14,497 nt of DNA from Candidatus Buchananbacteria bacterium (GCA_903859075.1 CAIOLF010000009.1:1-14497), one strand, 5' to 3'; counted from the stretch's first letter, positions 1-7,748 are shown. Notes: generated by a model from the letters alone, not told the origin. Program-made: numbers and translations.

Positions 1-102
1 GACAGTCAGATAAGAAGTGGAAGCCGCCATCCAGATAGGATCGGTCTCTGAGGCATTGGTAATGTAGTTAGCGTTGTTAGTCCATTGGGAAACGTTAGGC
101 GA
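1..102. repeat. 102-bp perfect direct repeat, copy A (partner 1129-1230)
   Basis: Bases 1-102 are identical to 1129-1230. The offset is 1128 bp, exactly 376 codons, so both copies read in the same frame of the fibre gene and encode the same 34 residues (406-439 and 782-815), including SQWTNNANYITNASETDPIW. The copy reaches the window edge, so the true repeat may be longer. Confidence 0.95.
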
Positions 103-2445
103 GGCGAAGTTAGAGACTGTCAGTCCCGTGGAAGTGGTGAGATAGGTAGCGGCAGCTGAGGTTGTCGTCAGATAGCCGAAGGTGGCATGGTTGCCCCAGC
201 CATAGGCAGTGTTCCAATCGTTAATAGTACCAGTAGCAATATTAGCTTGCTTTTCAGTATCAAGTTCGTCAATTGCCGCCTGGACATCAGTAGCAGAGAT
301 ATTTCCGGAGGGAGTAGTAGTGATTTGTGAAGCATTATAATCGCCATAATTGGCAATAATTGAGCCGGTACGGCCAAAGACAGAAAAAACAGCGTTGGTA
401 TCCTGGACTTTTCTCCATCCTTGATCGCCGCATATCAGCCAATCGCCGACTTTCCAATCGGTTCTTCCGTTTAGGGTCGTTGTGCCGGCAAAGCTGACGA
501 TATAAAAATCTCCTATAGTGCTAGAGACGGTGCTAGTGACACAATCGGCATTAACCAAAAAGGGAGTATTGGAAGCGGCATTCCAGGTGCTTATAAATTT
601 CAAAGCGTTAAGCCCGGCGAGTAAATTGCTATAAGAAATTTTTTTTAAAACTGAACTGGAAGAGGTGTAAATTGGGAGAAAGTCATCTCCTGATAAGTTA
701 GTATATTCAGAAACGAGATTCAGGCTAGTGCCAAGAGTAATGGAACCACTGGTGTTACTAACATAAACGCCATTAGTGCCGGTTAAAGTGCCTGGAGTAA
801 AGCCACTGCCATTGCCGATTAAAAGTTGACCATTACTAGGAGTTGCTGACAGGCCGGTGCCACCATAAGCCGGCGCAACAATATTGCCTTGCCAAGTGCC
901 GCTGCTGATTACTCCCAAGGTGGTGATATTTACCGAACCGGACCAATTGGCCAGACCGGTAGAAGTGACATAGCTGGCATCATTAGTCCATTGGGAAACG
1001 TTAGGCGAGGCGAAGTTGGCCACGGTCAGATTGGAAGAAGTGGTGAGGTAAGTGCCGGAAGCGTTGGCGATGGTGAGATAGGTGTTGGAAGCGTTAAGGA
1101 GCGTCAGATAAGTGTTGGAAGCATCCAAGACAGTCAGATAAGAAGTGGAAGCCGCCATCCAGATAGGATCGGTCTCTGAGGCATTGGTAATGTAGTTAGC
1201 GTTGTTAGTCCATTGGGAAACGTTAGGCGATAAAAAGTTGGCCACGGTCAGATTGGAAGAAGTGGTGAGGTAAGTGCCGGAAGCGTTGGCGATGGTGAGA
1301 TAGGTAGCAGTAGCGGAAGCGTTGGTCAAGTAGGTGGCGACGGCGGAAGAGGTAGTGAGGTAAGTGGAGGAGGCACTTGAGACTGTTAAATAAGATGAAG
1401 AAACTGCATTCCAAATAGGATCGGTCTCGATGTAGGATGACGTACTGTAATTATGAAAAAGAATCCAATCAGCGGAAGAAAGATAACCATCAGTAGTGGA
1501 GCCGGCTTGAGTAATTGACAAAACATTGCCGGAAAAAGATAAGGGCGAAGAAGCAGAGACAATGCGATTAGAATAAGCAGTATTCCAATTTGAAGTATTA
1601 ATGCCCGTGATACCGGCCGCTACTGATGCCGCAAAAATCGGATCCGTTTCCAAACCGGCCAAACTGCTGGTCACATTCCAAACGCCACCGCTGACATAAG
1701 CGAAGCCGGTCCAGAGAGAACTATTTTTTCCCGTACCGCCATAAGCCGGCGCGATGATAGCCGCTTGCCAGGTACCGGTACTGATTACTCCCAAATTAAT
1801 ATTATTATTGACGACTAAATTCGTGACATTGAGAGTGCCCAGAGTCGATGATCCTAATACTGTTAAATTGCCCTGTGAAATAATACTGCCGGTCGTGGTA
1901 ATTCCGCCAAGAGTCAATCCGGCATGGCCGTCAAAAACAGGTATGTAATTGGCGACCGCGCTGGTAGTCGCGCTATAACCGTTTAAGGCCTCGGAATTTA
2001 AAGAGTAAGGCGATGCCGTCACTTTCTTTCGGGGTGAAAAAACCTGATCAAAAGTGCCATTGCCGTCAGAATCAAAAGTGATCTGCAAATAAAGCGTGGT
2101 ACTGCTAAAAATTGAGGGCGGTATGGCAACAGCTGAGCCGAGATAAACTGAGAATAATCCTTTAGACACCGGCACTTGTCCGGCAGTTGAGGTGGAAGAC
2201 CAAACCTCCTCCCAGAGCTTGTTAGCGATGTTAGTGCTGGTCGGCGAATTCCAGAAGGAAAAAGTAAAATTATAACTGCCGTTAGTGATAGGATTACCGG
2301 AGGAATCATCAATCTTGCCCTGATAATTAATCTGCCTGTTCTCGGCAAAAACATTCGGAGTCAAAATAAAAGACAAAGTTAACACCAGAAATCCCAGTGC
2401 TCCCAGAATTTTAAAAATAGTTTTTTGTCGCCTTCCAAATTTCAT
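1..2445 (-). CDS. Tail-fibre-like repetitive surface protein, partial (3' end beyond window)
   Basis: The frame is open from ATG at 2445 to base 1: 815 codons with no stop, so the C-terminus lies outside the window. Residues 1-35 form a signal peptide (basic start, hydrophobic core, cleavage near VFA-EN). Residues 36-150 match the domain that often opens long fibre proteins (INYQGKI at the start, SPRKKVTASPYS near the end). The rest is low-complexity Ser/Thr/Asn/Ala beta-repeat sequence with recurring YLT and ETDPIW units. GVIS[TS]GTWQ followed by APAYGGTG occurs twice (near bases 1731-1801 and 865-925). A phage-fibre-type segment, VFGRTGS then DVQAAIDELDTEKQ, lies at residues 689-733. It is probably a secreted, trimeric, beta-rich fibre used for attachment. 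Such proteins often end in an S74-type chaperone domain, which cannot be checked here. Only a weak AAGAG lies upstream of the start. The family call is an inference from motifs. Confidence 0.85.
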   Translation of the reverse strand, partial: MKFGRRQKTIFKILGALGFLVLTLSFILTPNVFAENRQINYQGKIDDSSGNPITNGSYNFTFSFWNSPTSTNIANKLWEEVWSSTSTAGQVPVSKGLFSVYLGSAVAIPPSIFSSTTLYLQITFDSDGNGTFDQVFSPRKKVTASPYSLNSEALNGYSATTSAVANYIPVFDGHAGLTLGGITTTGSIISQGNLTVLGSSTLGTLNVTNLVVNNNINLGVISTGTWQAAIIAPAYGGTGKNSSLWTGFAYVSGGVWNVTSSLAGLETDPIFAASVAAGITGINTSNWNTAYSNRIVSASSPLSFSGNVLSITQAGSTTDGYLSSADWILFHNYSTSSYIETDPIWNAVSSSYLTVSSASSTYLTTSSAVATYLTNASATATYLTIANASGTYLTTSSNLTVANFLSPNVSQWTNNANYITNASETDPIWMAASTSYLTVLDASNTYLTLLNASNTYLTIANASGTYLTTSSNLTVANFASPNVSQWTNDASYVTSTGLANWSGSVNITTLGVISSGTWQGNIVAPAYGGTGLSATPSNGQLLIGNGSGFTPGTLTGTNGVYVSNTSGSITLGTSLNLVSEYTNLSGDDFLPIYTSSSSVLKKISYSNLLAGLNALKFISTWNAASNTPFLVNADCVTSTVSSTIGDFYIVSFAGTTTLNGRTDWKVGDWLICGDQGWRKVQDTNAVFSVFGRTGSIIANYGDYNASQITTTPSGNISATDVQAAIDELDTEKQANIATGTINDWNTAYGWGNHATFGYLTTTSAAATYLTTSTGLTVSNFASPNVSQWTNNANYITNASETDPIWMAASTSYLTV
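983..1305. repeat. Pair of ~101-bp direct repeats 222 bp apart (983-1083 and 1205-1305)
   Basis: Bases 983-1083 match 1205-1305 with four clustered mismatches (ggcg against taaa). The 222-bp spacing is 74 codons, so the repeat keeps the frame of the fibre gene. It is a shorter-period unit nested in the longer 376-codon repeat. Confidence 0.9.
1129..1230. repeat. 102-bp perfect direct repeat, copy B (partner 1-102)
   Basis: Second copy of the in-frame repeat at 1-102. Identity ends at 1230/102, where the following bases differ. Perfect identity over 102 bp within one gene suggests recent duplication or gene conversion. Confidence 0.95.
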
Positions 2446-2513
2446 TTATTACTCTTAAAAAATTAAAATCTTTGTTTTAGGTAATTTTAAATTAAAAACG
2501 TTTTGCTTATACG

Positions 2514-2544
2514 GTTAATAAACTGTCATCTACCAGTTATTAAC
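2514..2544 (-). other. Predicted 5'-terminal stem-loop of the fibre-gene mRNA
   Basis: On the minus strand an 8-bp perfect arm pair, GTTAATAA with TTATTAAC (2537-2544 and 2514-2521), is extended by CTG/CAG past a one-base bulge. The first paired base falls at about +1/+2 of the transcript expected from the -10 at 2552-2557, so the mRNA would start with a hairpin. Such hairpins can stabilise mRNA; this role is inferred. Confidence 0.4.
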
Positions 2545-2551
2545 TGATTTA

Positions 2552-2597
2552 ATTATAACAGAAAACAGCCATGATTCCCAAATGGTACTGTGGATAA
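2552..2597 (-). promoter_or_regulatory. Promoter of fibre gene: TTATCCACA box and extended -10
   Basis: Minus-strand TGTTATAAT is an extended -10 (TATAAT at 2557-2552, TG one base upstream). No good -35 is present; TTTGGG at 2582-2577 is the closest. TTATCCACA, the DnaA-box consensus sequence, lies at 2597-2589. The layout repeats exactly at 11128-11173. The expected leader is ~100 nt before the ATG at 2445. Confidence 0.5.
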
Positions 2598-2644
2598 AAA
2601 AATATTATTGCAACCACTTTCAGGCCAAACTGCCCCCAAAACTA

Positions 2645-2672
2645 AAAACCATCCGCCGAAGCGGATGGTTTT
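2645..2672 (-). terminator. Intrinsic terminator with UUCG tetraloop
   Basis: Read on the minus strand, a perfect 12-bp stem (AAAACCATCCGC with its complement) closes a TTCG loop of the stable C(UUCG)G type, and is followed by TTTTTAGTTTTG. It overlaps the last codon of the small membrane protein gene, so it ends the two-gene transcript from about 3820. Confidence 0.85.
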
Positions 2673-2907
2673 ATTTGTTAATTACTATTGTTGACTCACT
2701 GTCCTTTGGCGGCGGTAGCAATAACCTCAATTCTTTGTCTTGCCAAACTTGAAGAGCATAATCACCGTTATCCGGCAACCGCTGGTTTATCCGCTCACTA
2801 TACGCGGGTTCAATTCTTGGCCAAAAGCAAAATATTAGTAAAAATATTAAAAATGCCGGCCAAAATAAAATTCTAAATTTAAATAAAAATACCTTATTTG
2901 ACCTCAT
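2671..2907 (-). CDS. Small single-pass membrane protein, unknown function
   Basis: 78 residues from ATG 2907. An in-frame ATG at 2952 is possible, but it would overlap the upstream gene by 59 bases. The chosen start gives a 14-base start-stop overlap, in which ATGAGGTCAAATAA contains both the start and the upstream TAA. That is typical of translational coupling and fits the absence of a Shine-Dalgarno sequence. Residues 1-11 are basic (MRSNKVFLFKF), residues 12-28 are a hydrophobic helix, and the remaining ~50 residues are a hydrophilic, Pro-containing tail (RLLLPPPKDSES), probably outside the cell. It is not a recognised family. Pairing with the transglutaminase-like gene suggests a partner, anchor or substrate for that enzyme; this is inference from position only. 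Confidence 0.6.
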   Translation of the reverse strand: MRSNKVFLFKFRILFWPAFLIFLLIFCFWPRIEPAYSERINQRLPDNGDYALQVWQDKELRLLLPPPKDSESTIVINK

Positions 2908-3775
2908 AAAGCGTTGGTTTAATTTTCTTATATCCCTGGGGAACTTCTCCAAGATGGTAATTATCTAAATTAGTTGTCTCCAAATAATAATATCTGATTC
3001 CCTCGTACTCGTAATAATCCAAGGGCACATTATCGCCATAGGTACTTTTCAATAGTGCGCTATCAAGCGCTAATCCTAGTCCGATATGAGTCCTAAAATC
3101 AACTAAAATTACATCAAAACCGGCATTTTTAAGCAGCCCTGCTAAAAGCAAAACCATATCCTCGCAATCGCCGCTGCCATCGGCGAGCGTCTCCACCGGA
3201 AACTTCCAGTATTCGCCGCGGGAGTTTATCTTTTTATCGCTTTCATAGCGAATATCGCGTCCAACCTCTAAAATAGTATGCAAAAGATAAAATTTATTGC
3301 CATTTTCGTAATTTTGCAGATATAAATCGCCCAAATCCCCGATTATTTCTGTCAAAACAGGGTCATAACTGGTGGCCAAATAGGGAAAGTTATCGGCTTT
3401 CTTTATCTCCGGCCGATCTAATTGTTTATAATAAGCCAGCCGGTTTTCGGGTATTGCCACCTTCAAATCAAATTCATCACTAAATGGCTTAATTGCTCTA
3501 ATTTTAAATATTTTTTCGATTTTATTTTCATTTTTATTGTCAAAATAATCAATAATTCCGTCACCATCGAAGTCCTTAGCTGATTTAATTTTGCTGTTTT
3601 TTAGCAAACGATAAAGTGCCACTTCATGGTTTAACGGCAAACTATTGATCTGGGTTATCTTTTGTTGGTTTTTTTCGGCAAAAACAGAGTTTGCAGGGAT
3701 AAAAAGCGATAAAAAAGCCGCAATTATTAACAGCGGAGCTAGGAAAAGATAAAGTTTTCTATGCGGAAAATTCAT
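2894..3775 (-). CDS. Secreted transglutaminase-like cysteine protein with Ca-binding motif
   Basis: 293 residues from ATG 3775, chosen because AGGGGAT lies 7-12 bases upstream and a clean signal peptide follows (residues 1-33, ending NSVFA). The longer frame from 3832 adds 19 residues without such a site. Residues 69-79, DFDGDGIIDYF, form a calcium-binding loop of EF-hand/thrombospondin-3 type. The transglutaminase-like domain covers ~160-285: GSGDCED places the nucleophile Cys at 204, the His is at 230 (FRTHIGLGL), and the acidic third residue is probably Glu266 in YYYLETTN. Family members either cross-link proteins or act as cysteine peptidases on the cell surface; which applies here cannot be told. 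The downstream small membrane gene overlaps it. Confidence 0.8.
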   Translation of the reverse strand: MNFPHRKLYLFLAPLLIIAAFLSLFIPANSVFAEKNQQKITQINSLPLNHEVALYRLLKNSKIKSAKDFDGDGIIDYFDNKNENKIEKIFKIRAIKPFSDEFDLKVAIPENRLAYYKQLDRPEIKKADNFPYLATSYDPVLTEIIGDLGDLYLQNYENGNKFYLLHTILEVGRDIRYESDKKINSRGEYWKFPVETLADGSGDCEDMVLLLAGLLKNAGFDVILVDFRTHIGLGLALDSALLKSTYGDNVPLDYYEYEGIRYYYLETTNLDNYHLGEVPQGYKKIKPTLYEVK

Positions 3776-3822
3776 AATATATCCCCTAAATTTAAATAAA
3801 ATATTTTTATAATTATTAGAGG

Positions 3823-3851
3823 ACGTTAGCACAGTAGGGCGATAAAGTCAA
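3823..3851 (-). promoter_or_regulatory. Candidate promoter of the transglutaminase-like gene
   Basis: Minus-strand TTGACT (3851-3846) is followed after exactly 17 bases by TAACGT (3828-3823). The -35 matches 5 of 6 consensus bases; the -10 is weaker. The expected leader before ATG 3775 is ~40 nt. It lies back to back with the plus-strand promoter near 3973-4002. Confidence 0.45.
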
Positions 3852-3879
3852 TATATGACCATTAGCAGTTAACCTTTAA

Positions 3880-3989
3880 CAATTGACAGTTAACAATTCA
3901 ATTCAATTCAAACAAATAATTTTACATTTTGTTTAATTTGTTAAATGTTAATCGTTAATCGTCAAAAGTTAATTGTTAACTGTAAATTG
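3880..3989. repeat. 19-bp inverted repeat in the divergent promoter region
   Basis: Arms at 3880-3898 and 3971-3989 are inverted copies with one mismatch; the inner 13 bp (acagttaacaatt) are perfect. The 72-bp gap contains ATTCA triplication and further TTAA-rich partial copies. The right arm covers the -35 of the 4033 gene (3973-3978), so protein binding or cruciform formation could affect expression; this is inference. Confidence 0.7.
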
Positions 3990-4002
3990 TTTGTGTTATA
4001 AT
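3973..4002 (+). promoter_or_regulatory. Promoter of the cohesin-like surface gene
   Basis: TTGTTA (3973-3978), an 18-base spacer, then TATAAT (3997-4002) within TGTTATAAT, the same 9-mer seen at two minus-strand promoters here. The expected start near 4009 leaves a ~24-nt leader with no Shine-Dalgarno before ATG 4033. There is no TTATCCACA box at this promoter. Confidence 0.65.
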
Positions 4003-4032
4003 ATAATCAACAAATAGCTAAAATATTTACAT

Positions 4033-6564
4033 ATGAGGCTTGTCGCCAAAATCCTTTTTGTTTTGTCATTATTTGTCATCGTCGGCATAGCCGCGGTTGT
4101 TTTTGCCGGCTCGCCCAGCGGCAATAATTATTTCCAATTACTGCTGCCAGTGGGACTGGAAACCGGCGGCGACCGAACGGGAGACGGCGGTACTGGCAAT
4201 CCTAATGATTATAATTATTTTTATGTCGGCCAGGCCTTCACTACGGAAATCCAAATTGCTTCCCAGCACACCAACTCTGCTAATATTTGGGTTGATTACA
4301 GTACCAGCACTTTCACGGCCGGGTCGCTCACAACCGGCACCTACTTTCCTACCTGGTCCAATCAGATAATTTCCGGCGGCCGCATCAAATCAACCGGCTT
4401 CCGCGTCAGCGGCTATTCCTCCGGCGTCGGCACTTTCGGCACGATGCAATTTACCGTACTGCGTCCGACTGCGGCCAGCTACGGCACCGGATCAGCGGCA
4501 ATGCTCTCAATTAATGTCGGCACTATCGGCGCTACGACTGAAAGCAATATCTCCTATTTAGGTACCGACATTTTGGATAGCAAAGAAGACTTCATGGTAA
4601 ATGCCTGGGCCGATACAGTCAGTCCGTTTACCACCAACCCGAACCCGGGAAACGGCGCGTCAGGCGTAGCGGTTGATGGCAATTATACTTTTGATCTGCG
4701 CGACAGCAAGAATGGCGACGGCGATAACAGCGGCTATGGCACCGGAGTAAATACTACCATGGGCGCCGGCGCGGGAATCATCACGATCAATAGCGTCAGT
4801 TATCCTGCTTCCGCTGTTTCGTTTTCCTGCGACCCAAACTCATTCAAATATGGTTGTTATCTCTATAACACCACCGTCAATCCCAGTAGTCCCTCCGGAA
4901 TTCCCGGCGATCAAAGGAATTGGAATTACAACACCGCTTATACCGTTGATATTTATGGCTTTCTTGATTACGCTTCGGCAGCCCAAGATCAGCTCGGCGA
5001 TCCCAATGGCCCCAATACCTCGACGCTCAAAACTTTCACTTTTACCACTGAGCCCGATACTGTCAAACCGCGGCTGGATGCGGTCGCACCGGCGCGCGCC
5101 TCCACCGTTAATCCGCCGTCTACCAACATCAGCATTGATGTAATTGACAAGAAATATTATCCCGGAAATATTTCCGGCACCGGAGTCAGTTCCACTTCCT
5201 GCCGCTTTACCGTTTCTTCACCCAGCACAGCGTCAACTACCTATCAGCAAGGTTCCGGCACGGTAATTGTAACAGCGATTGATTATGGCTACCGCTTTAC
5301 TATTAATCCGGCGGCTGATTTTGCCCAAAACGAAACCGTCACCGTCAACGCGCATGACTGCGCCGATCTTGTCGGCAATATCATGAATACTGACATCTAC
5401 ACTTTCAGCATCACCGATTCCGGCGCGCCTTATGTCGATAATAAAGTGCCGACTGATGATGAAGGAATCAATAAGCATGACAATATCACTTTCAACATCA
5501 AAGATGACGGCTCCAATGGCGCCGTCGATCTGGCGCATACCATTATTTATGTCAATGGCGTCTATTATACCAATTCCGGCGGGGCCGGCGCCGTCACTAC
5601 CAATGGCACGCGCATCACTTTCGCCTCCAGTTTGAATTTTAACGGCGGGAACTATTCCGGCGATACCACGGCGCGTACCGGCAGTCCCGGCAATTATCAT
5701 TTTGTTATCGATCCGCAAAATGATTTTGCTACCGGCGAAGCGGTGCCGGTAATTATTTACACCCAGGATTTGGCGTCGCCGACCCCCAATATCATGGAGC
5801 GTGTCGTTTACGTGCCGGTAGTCCATGGCGCCACTTGCGCCAACGGCCAAACCTACTGCGGCACCGATACTGTTTGGGATGCCGGCTTAGGAAAATGTAC
5901 CGGCGTCAGCACCACTGCCGGCAGCGCCTATTGCGGCAGCAATACCACCTGGAACTCCGGATTGAATAAATGCGTCGGCAGCGGCGGCGGTTCCGGCGGC
6001 GGCTCTTGCAATGGCGGCGGCGGCAGCACGGTTCTGACCATTAATCCTTCCAATGTGACTGCCCTGCAAATAGATGAGACTTCCATCCTGATGACTTGGT
6101 ATTCCAGCCAGCCAGGAACCGGCCGAGTGGTCTATGGCGCTAATTCGCCTAAAGATTACGGCAAGGCGCCAAATTATAATTATTCCAATTCTACACTTGA
6201 GAAGAACGACAGCTCCACTTACCATTCAGTCGTTATCAGCGGTCTGCGGCCGGGTGTAGTTTATTATCTGCGTCCCGTCAGCAAAATTAATGGCACGGAA
6301 ATCAGCGGCAACGAAATTACCATGGTGACAAAGTTCGCTCAAACCGATTGCAATACTTGCCCGATAAAAGAAGTGACTGTCTGTCCGGAAAAACCGGCCG
6401 CTCCAATAACTCCCGCGAAACCTTCGGCGCCGATCCGCCAAACCAAGGTCAAAAAACCGCTACTCGATCTCTTAAAAATATTAAACATCAAAAGAATAGG
6501 CGGTGGCATTATGATTAATGGAACCGCCAATCCTTCGTCCAAATTGAAACTTATCATTTACTAA
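4033..6564 (+). CDS. Large secreted protein: cohesin-like, Ig-like, Cys-repeat and FN3 domains
   Basis: 843 residues. Residues 1-25 form a signal peptide (VVFA before GSPSG). Residues ~33-195 resemble a cohesin fold: alternating strands with VGQAFTTEIQIA, a YSTSTF strand, GRIKSTGFR, then GTFGTMQFTV. Three SbsA/Big-type Ig-like domains follow at about 196-340, 341-462 and 463-595; the second starts TVKPRLDAVAPA. Residues 600-648 hold two Cys-rich repeats, [TA]YCG[TS][DN]T.W..GL.KC. A Gly linker leads to an FN3/purple-acid-phosphatase N-domain-like module (~666-767, SILMTWYSSQPGTGRVVYG). A Cys/Pro linker (768-805) follows, then residues 822-843, which look like the first strands of another Ig-like domain (IMINGTANPSSKLKLIIY). 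That domain continues beyond the TAA into the next reading frame. Likely an adhesin or scaffold on the cell surface. No Shine-Dalgarno sequence is visible. Confidence 0.8.
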   Translation: MRLVAKILFVLSLFVIVGIAAVVFAGSPSGNNYFQLLLPVGLETGGDRTGDGGTGNPNDYNYFYVGQAFTTEIQIASQHTNSANIWVDYSTSTFTAGSLTTGTYFPTWSNQIISGGRIKSTGFRVSGYSSGVGTFGTMQFTVLRPTAASYGTGSAAMLSINVGTIGATTESNISYLGTDILDSKEDFMVNAWADTVSPFTTNPNPGNGASGVAVDGNYTFDLRDSKNGDGDNSGYGTGVNTTMGAGAGIITINSVSYPASAVSFSCDPNSFKYGCYLYNTTVNPSSPSGIPGDQRNWNYNTAYTVDIYGFLDYASAAQDQLGDPNGPNTSTLKTFTFTTEPDTVKPRLDAVAPARASTVNPPSTNISIDVIDKKYYPGNISGTGVSSTSCRFTVSSPSTASTTYQQGSGTVIVTAIDYGYRFTINPAADFAQNETVTVNAHDCADLVGNIMNTDIYTFSITDSGAPYVDNKVPTDDEGINKHDNITFNIKDDGSNGAVDLAHTIIYVNGVYYTNSGGAGAVTTNGTRITFASSLNFNGGNYSGDTTARTGSPGNYHFVIDPQNDFATGEAVPVIIYTQDLASPTPNIMERVVYVPVVHGATCANGQTYCGTDTVWDAGLGKCTGVSTTAGSAYCGSNTTWNSGLNKCVGSGGGSGGGSCNGGGGSTVLTINPSNVTALQIDETSILMTWYSSQPGTGRVVYGANSPKDYGKAPNYNYSNSTLEKNDSSTYHSVVISGLRPGVVYYLRPVSKINGTEISGNEITMVTKFAQTDCNTCPIKEVTVCPEKPAAPITPAKPSAPIRQTKVKKPLLDLLKILNIKRIGGGIMINGTANPSSKLKLIIY

Positions 6565-6570
6565 ATTAAT

Positions 6571-7632
6571 ATGGCCACTAATAATACGACAACTAGCGAC
6601 GCCCCGGCAGTCTTTCAGCTAAGAAGCGACCAATCAGGAAATTGGGATATGGTTATTGACAAAAAAGTCGCTCCCGGCCCGCATATCGTCACGGTCCAAG
6701 ACGACCAAGGCAACGAGGCGCAGGTCATGATGTATATTTTGGATAATGGACAAGTAATACAGGCTCCGGCGCAGAGTTTCTTGGAGTCGAGCGGCTCCAA
6801 GCCGCAAATAGTTGATCGGGTAATTAATGTTATTCCGTCCTTTCTGTTTTATTCGCTGGCCATCATGGCGGTGATGATTATCATCTTGATTATTAATGCT
6901 CTGCGGCTGGCTAAAAAACCGGCTCGCCGCTCCGCCAAGTCCGCCAAACAAGGGCGCTGGCTGAATTATTTGCTGTTGGCTATTATTGCTATTATCCTGA
7001 TAATAACTTTGGCCGCCTCTTTCGGCTACCGCGCCGATAAATCTTGGAATTGGGGCAAGCAACAGCAACAAAACCAAATCATGGAGGTTTCCGGCCGGCT
7101 AGTTGATCCGCTGACGCTAAGCGGCGCCGCCAATGTTGATCTGGTATCCGGCAATACCTCCATCCGCACCAACGCCGGCGGGCAATTCCTTTTCAGCAAC
7201 GTCACGGCCGATGGCATTAAAGCCACTCAGGCTAATCTGTTGCGGGCTTTTGCTTTGATACCCAGCGATAGCGGCGCCAAACAGGCTAAGACGATTTATT
7301 TTAATGTCAATCTCTATAACACTCTGACTAAAGTGATTGATCTGGAAATCCGCGGCAAAAATTTTGAGGTTTATAATCTGCTGGCTCCGCAAATAAAAGA
7401 AAAAACGACCACCGACAAATATCATAATTCCGCCAAGTCGATTTTTACTCCGGCTAATATTGATGATCAGCAGATCAATCTGCTGGAAACATCATTGCTG
7501 GATAATTATGAAGCCAAGGCCTACGGCCTGACATTCAATAAGGTGCTGCGGCTAAAGGTAGCCGCCAACGGCGCCACGGCCGACTATTACTTCGGCTTTG
7601 ACGGTACCGACGGCTGGTGGCTGATTAAGTAA
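6571..7632 (+). CDS. Two-TM surface protein; probable C-terminal half of the preceding gene
   Basis: 353 residues, in the same frame as the previous gene and separated from it by TAA ATT AAT. Residues ~11-57 are the missing strands of an Ig-like domain (FQLRSDQSGNWDMVIDKK, then GPHIVTVQDDQGNEA). Hydrophobic helices lie at ~89-113 and ~131-151 with an Arg/Lys-rich loop between them. Residues 171-255 look like a carboxypeptidase-regulatory beta-sandwich (VSGRLVDPLTLSGAANVDLV, then TNAGGQFLFSNV). Residues 256-353 are unrecognised and end GTDGWWLIK. The protein has no signal peptide and no Shine-Dalgarno, and its start cuts an Ig domain, so it is best read as the membrane-anchoring half of one gene broken by a nonsense codon, or expressed by readthrough or reinitiation. 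An independent gene is less likely. Confidence 0.7.
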   Translation: MATNNTTTSDAPAVFQLRSDQSGNWDMVIDKKVAPGPHIVTVQDDQGNEAQVMMYILDNGQVIQAPAQSFLESSGSKPQIVDRVINVIPSFLFYSLAIMAVMIIILIINALRLAKKPARRSAKSAKQGRWLNYLLLAIIAIILIITLAASFGYRADKSWNWGKQQQQNQIMEVSGRLVDPLTLSGAANVDLVSGNTSIRTNAGGQFLFSNVTADGIKATQANLLRAFALIPSDSGAKQAKTIYFNVNLYNTLTKVIDLEIRGKNFEVYNLLAPQIKEKTTTDKYHNSAKSIFTPANIDDQQINLLETSLLDNYEAKAYGLTFNKVLRLKVAANGATADYYFGFDGTDGWWLIK

Positions 7633-7741
7633 TTAAGAATTATAAATTAAGAATTAAGAGTAATTATTTCCATAAAAAAGTTCCGAGTTTACTCGGAACT
7701 TTTTGCATCTATAGAGTTTTCTTAATTCATAATTCTTAATT
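7631..7741. repeat. 21-bp inverted repeat flanking the convergent terminator
   Basis: Arms at 7631-7651 and 7721-7741 are inverted copies with a single mismatch. They enclose the terminator at 7675-7704, so the whole gap between the convergent genes can fold into one long hairpin or cruciform. Confidence 0.8.
7675..7704. terminator. Bidirectional intrinsic terminator between convergent genes
   Basis: AAAAAGTTCCGAG and its complement form a 13-bp stem around a TTTA loop, with a T tract on the 3' side of each strand. It serves the plus-strand gene ending at 7632 and the minus-strand cluster ending at 7749. Confidence 0.9.
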
Positions 7742-7748
7742 CAATAAA

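Noticed and set aside
889..1179. Plus-strand Gly/Ser/Arg-rich ORF of 96 aa
   Set aside because: It is the reverse complement of the repeat part of the fibre gene; its regularity comes from that repeat.
983..1305. CRISPR-like spaced repeats
   Set aside because: Repeats are long, unequal, in-frame and protein-coding, with no short palindromic repeat, uniform spacers or cas genes.
3776..3832. ATG at 3832 as the start of the transglutaminase-like protein
   Set aside because: AGGGGAT lies just before ATG 3775, where a normal signal peptide begins; the extra 19 residues would precede the signal.
5233..5850. Antisense ORF of 205 aa inside the cohesin-like gene, with smaller ones at 5887-6225, 6634-7077 and 7117-7425
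   Set aside because: They lie wholly opposite genes with clear domains, are low-complexity Ile/Gly/Ala-rich, and have no ribosome site or family motif. They are frame shadows of GC-rich repetitive codons.
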